Assembly (NCBI GenBank): GCA_025463665.1
Contig: JAODAY010000301.1
Coordinates: 1 to 5,816, forward strand
Source of the DNA: Microbacteriaceae bacterium
GTDB lineage: Bacteria > Actinomycetota > Actinomycetes > Actinomycetales > Microbacteriaceae
Length of the DNA: 5,816 nt
Reading direction: 5' to 3'
Shown here: in pieces, positions 4,975-5,816 of the stretch
How positions within the stretch are numbered: position 1 is the stretch's first letter
Layout of the letters: the number at the start of each line of letters is the position of its first letter
Notes under the pieces: model-generated
Seen by the model: only the letters and a program-made list of their open reading frames with translations
Told to the model about the DNA's origin: nothing
The model's database searches: none
Translations under genes and position numbers: made by a program

Positions 4975-5816
4975 TTGGTGCGCACCTTTCTGGGGCCGCG
5001 TTCGCGGAGAAGAAGTTGCACAAGTACCACGACCACCAGAATGACCGCGGTCAAGACCACGGCGAGCGCCGAGGCCTGCCCGAGTTGGCGGTTCTGGAAG
5101 GCGTCCTGGTATACGAACAGGGACGGCACTGTGGTGGAGGTACCCGGCCCGCCGCGTGTTGTGTTCCAAATGAGATCGAAATTGCGCAGTGCGAACGTGA
5201 TGGTGAGGATCAGCGCGATAGAAATCTGAGGGCGCAGCGCCGGCAGGGTGATAGCGAAGAATTCTCGCACCGGGCCCGCACCGTCGAGGCGAGCCGCCTC
5301 GTAGAGCGAACGGTCGATAGTGACGATGCCGGCGAGGAAGAGCACCATGCACAGCCCGTACTCCACCCACGTGCCAATAACGCCGATGGATGGCAGTGCC
5401 GTGTCGAAGTCACCGAGCCAGCTCGTGGTGAAAGCGCCGAGTCCGACTGCGTTCAGCACGCCGTTCACCGGACCGTCGGAGGCGAGCAGCCCCCGCCATG
5501 CCACGGCGACCACGACGCTCGACAGGACCTGCGGCAGAAACAGCAGGGCACGAAAAAGGGTCAGACCGTAAATCCGGATGCGCGACATCGCGCCGGCGAG
5601 TGCGAGACCGATGCACACCGGGAGTGCCGCATAGAAGATGAGCAGCACGAGCGAGTGCCCGAGGGCGCCACGCAGGTCGGCGTCACTGAACACGTTCACG
5701 TAGTTGGCCAAGCCCACCGGCGTGGCCAGGGTGAGGCCGTCGTAATCGTAGAACGAGGTCTGGATCGAGACGATGATCGGGTAGATGACGAACACGACGA
5801 AGAACGCGAGCGCCGG
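4971..5816 (-). CDS. ABC sugar importer permease, MalF type (CUT1), N-terminus outside window
   Basis: This is the partner membrane subunit of the importer. The visible 281 residues begin inside the first membrane span (ALAFFVVFVIYPIIVSIQTS), so the start lies beyond 5816; the GTG at 5795 falls within that span and is not the start. The EAA loop EAARLDGAGPVREFF begins at codon 5300-5298 and continues to ITLPALRP. Near the C-terminus NFDLIWNTTRGGPGTSTT is the characteristic MalF-type segment, followed by a last span and a basic tail (RERGPRKVRTK). It overlaps the MalG-type gene by 4 bp. In such operons a substrate-binding lipoprotein usually precedes this gene, so one is expected just outside the window. 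No ATPase gene is seen. Confidence 0.93.
   Translation of the reverse strand, partial: PALAFFVVFVIYPIIVSIQTSFYDYDGLTLATPVGLANYVNVFSDADLRGALGHSLVLLIFYAALPVCIGLALAGAMSRIRIYGLTLFRALLFLPQVLSSVVVAVAWRGLLASDGPVNGVLNAVGLGAFTTSWLGDFDTALPSIGVIGTWVEYGLCMVLFLAGIVTIDRSLYEAARLDGAGPVREFFAITLPALRPQISIALILTITFALRNFDLIWNTTRGGPGTSTTVPSLFVYQDAFQNRQLGQASALAVVLTAVILVVVVLVQLLLRERGPRKVRTK

Noticed and set aside
4975..5370. N-terminal extension of the MalG-type permease (possible fusion)
   Set aside because: It lies within the MalF-type coding sequence in another frame and has no membrane spans. The overlapping ATG at 4974 is the natural start.
1..5816. CRISPR arrays, insertion sequences and long repeats
   Set aside because: No regularly spaced repeats, transposase-like frames or long terminal inverted repeats were seen on reading both strands.

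Overview
The window is about two-thirds G+C, its genes are densely packed, and its protein families look actinobacterial (a mycobacterial-type Dcd, and an ABC sugar importer with no ATPase of its own in view). I infer a Gram-positive high-GC actinobacterium, probably of the Micrococcales/Microbacteriaceae type. The genus cannot be fixed from this window.

Left part (1-1308), nucleotide metabolism. The 3' part of deoC (deoxyribose-phosphate aldolase) runs on the + strand and converges on dcd (dCTP deaminase) on the - strand, with only 10 bp between the stops. A GAAC-N4-GTTC palindrome lies across that junction. Dcd resembles the mycobacterial bifunctional dCTP deaminase/dUTPase. Its upstream region holds a TANNNT box 7 nt before the ATG, as in leaderless actinobacterial mRNAs.

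Middle (1309-1691). A tRNA-Gly-like gene reads away from dcd. It has full tRNA length and an encoded CCA. However, the acceptor stem, D stem and T stem each carry a mismatch, and the anticodon reads ACC where I would expect CCC. It is probably a decayed tRNA-Gly(CCC). The next ~240 bp have clearly lower G+C (51 percent by hand count), hold no convincing gene, and contain a second, weaker tRNA-5'-like stretch. This looks like a degraded or recombination-scarred border.

Right part (1692-5816), one - strand operon, transcribed from right to left. It encodes a MalF-type permease (N-terminus beyond the window edge), a MalG-type permease, a nitrilase-superfamily C-N hydrolase and a cytoplasmic GH13 alpha-glucosidase. 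All three junctions are 4-bp start/stop overlaps (ATGA, GTGA, ATGA), so the genes are almost certainly co-transcribed and probably translationally coupled. The permeases would import an oligosaccharide or glycoside and the GH13 enzyme would release glucose inside the cell. The tightly embedded nitrilase-family enzyme is the unusual part. It suggests that the imported compound, or something derived from it, carries an amide, nitrile or carbamoyl group. Substrate-binding protein, regulator and ATPase are not in the window. The first two may lie just upstream (beyond 5816).
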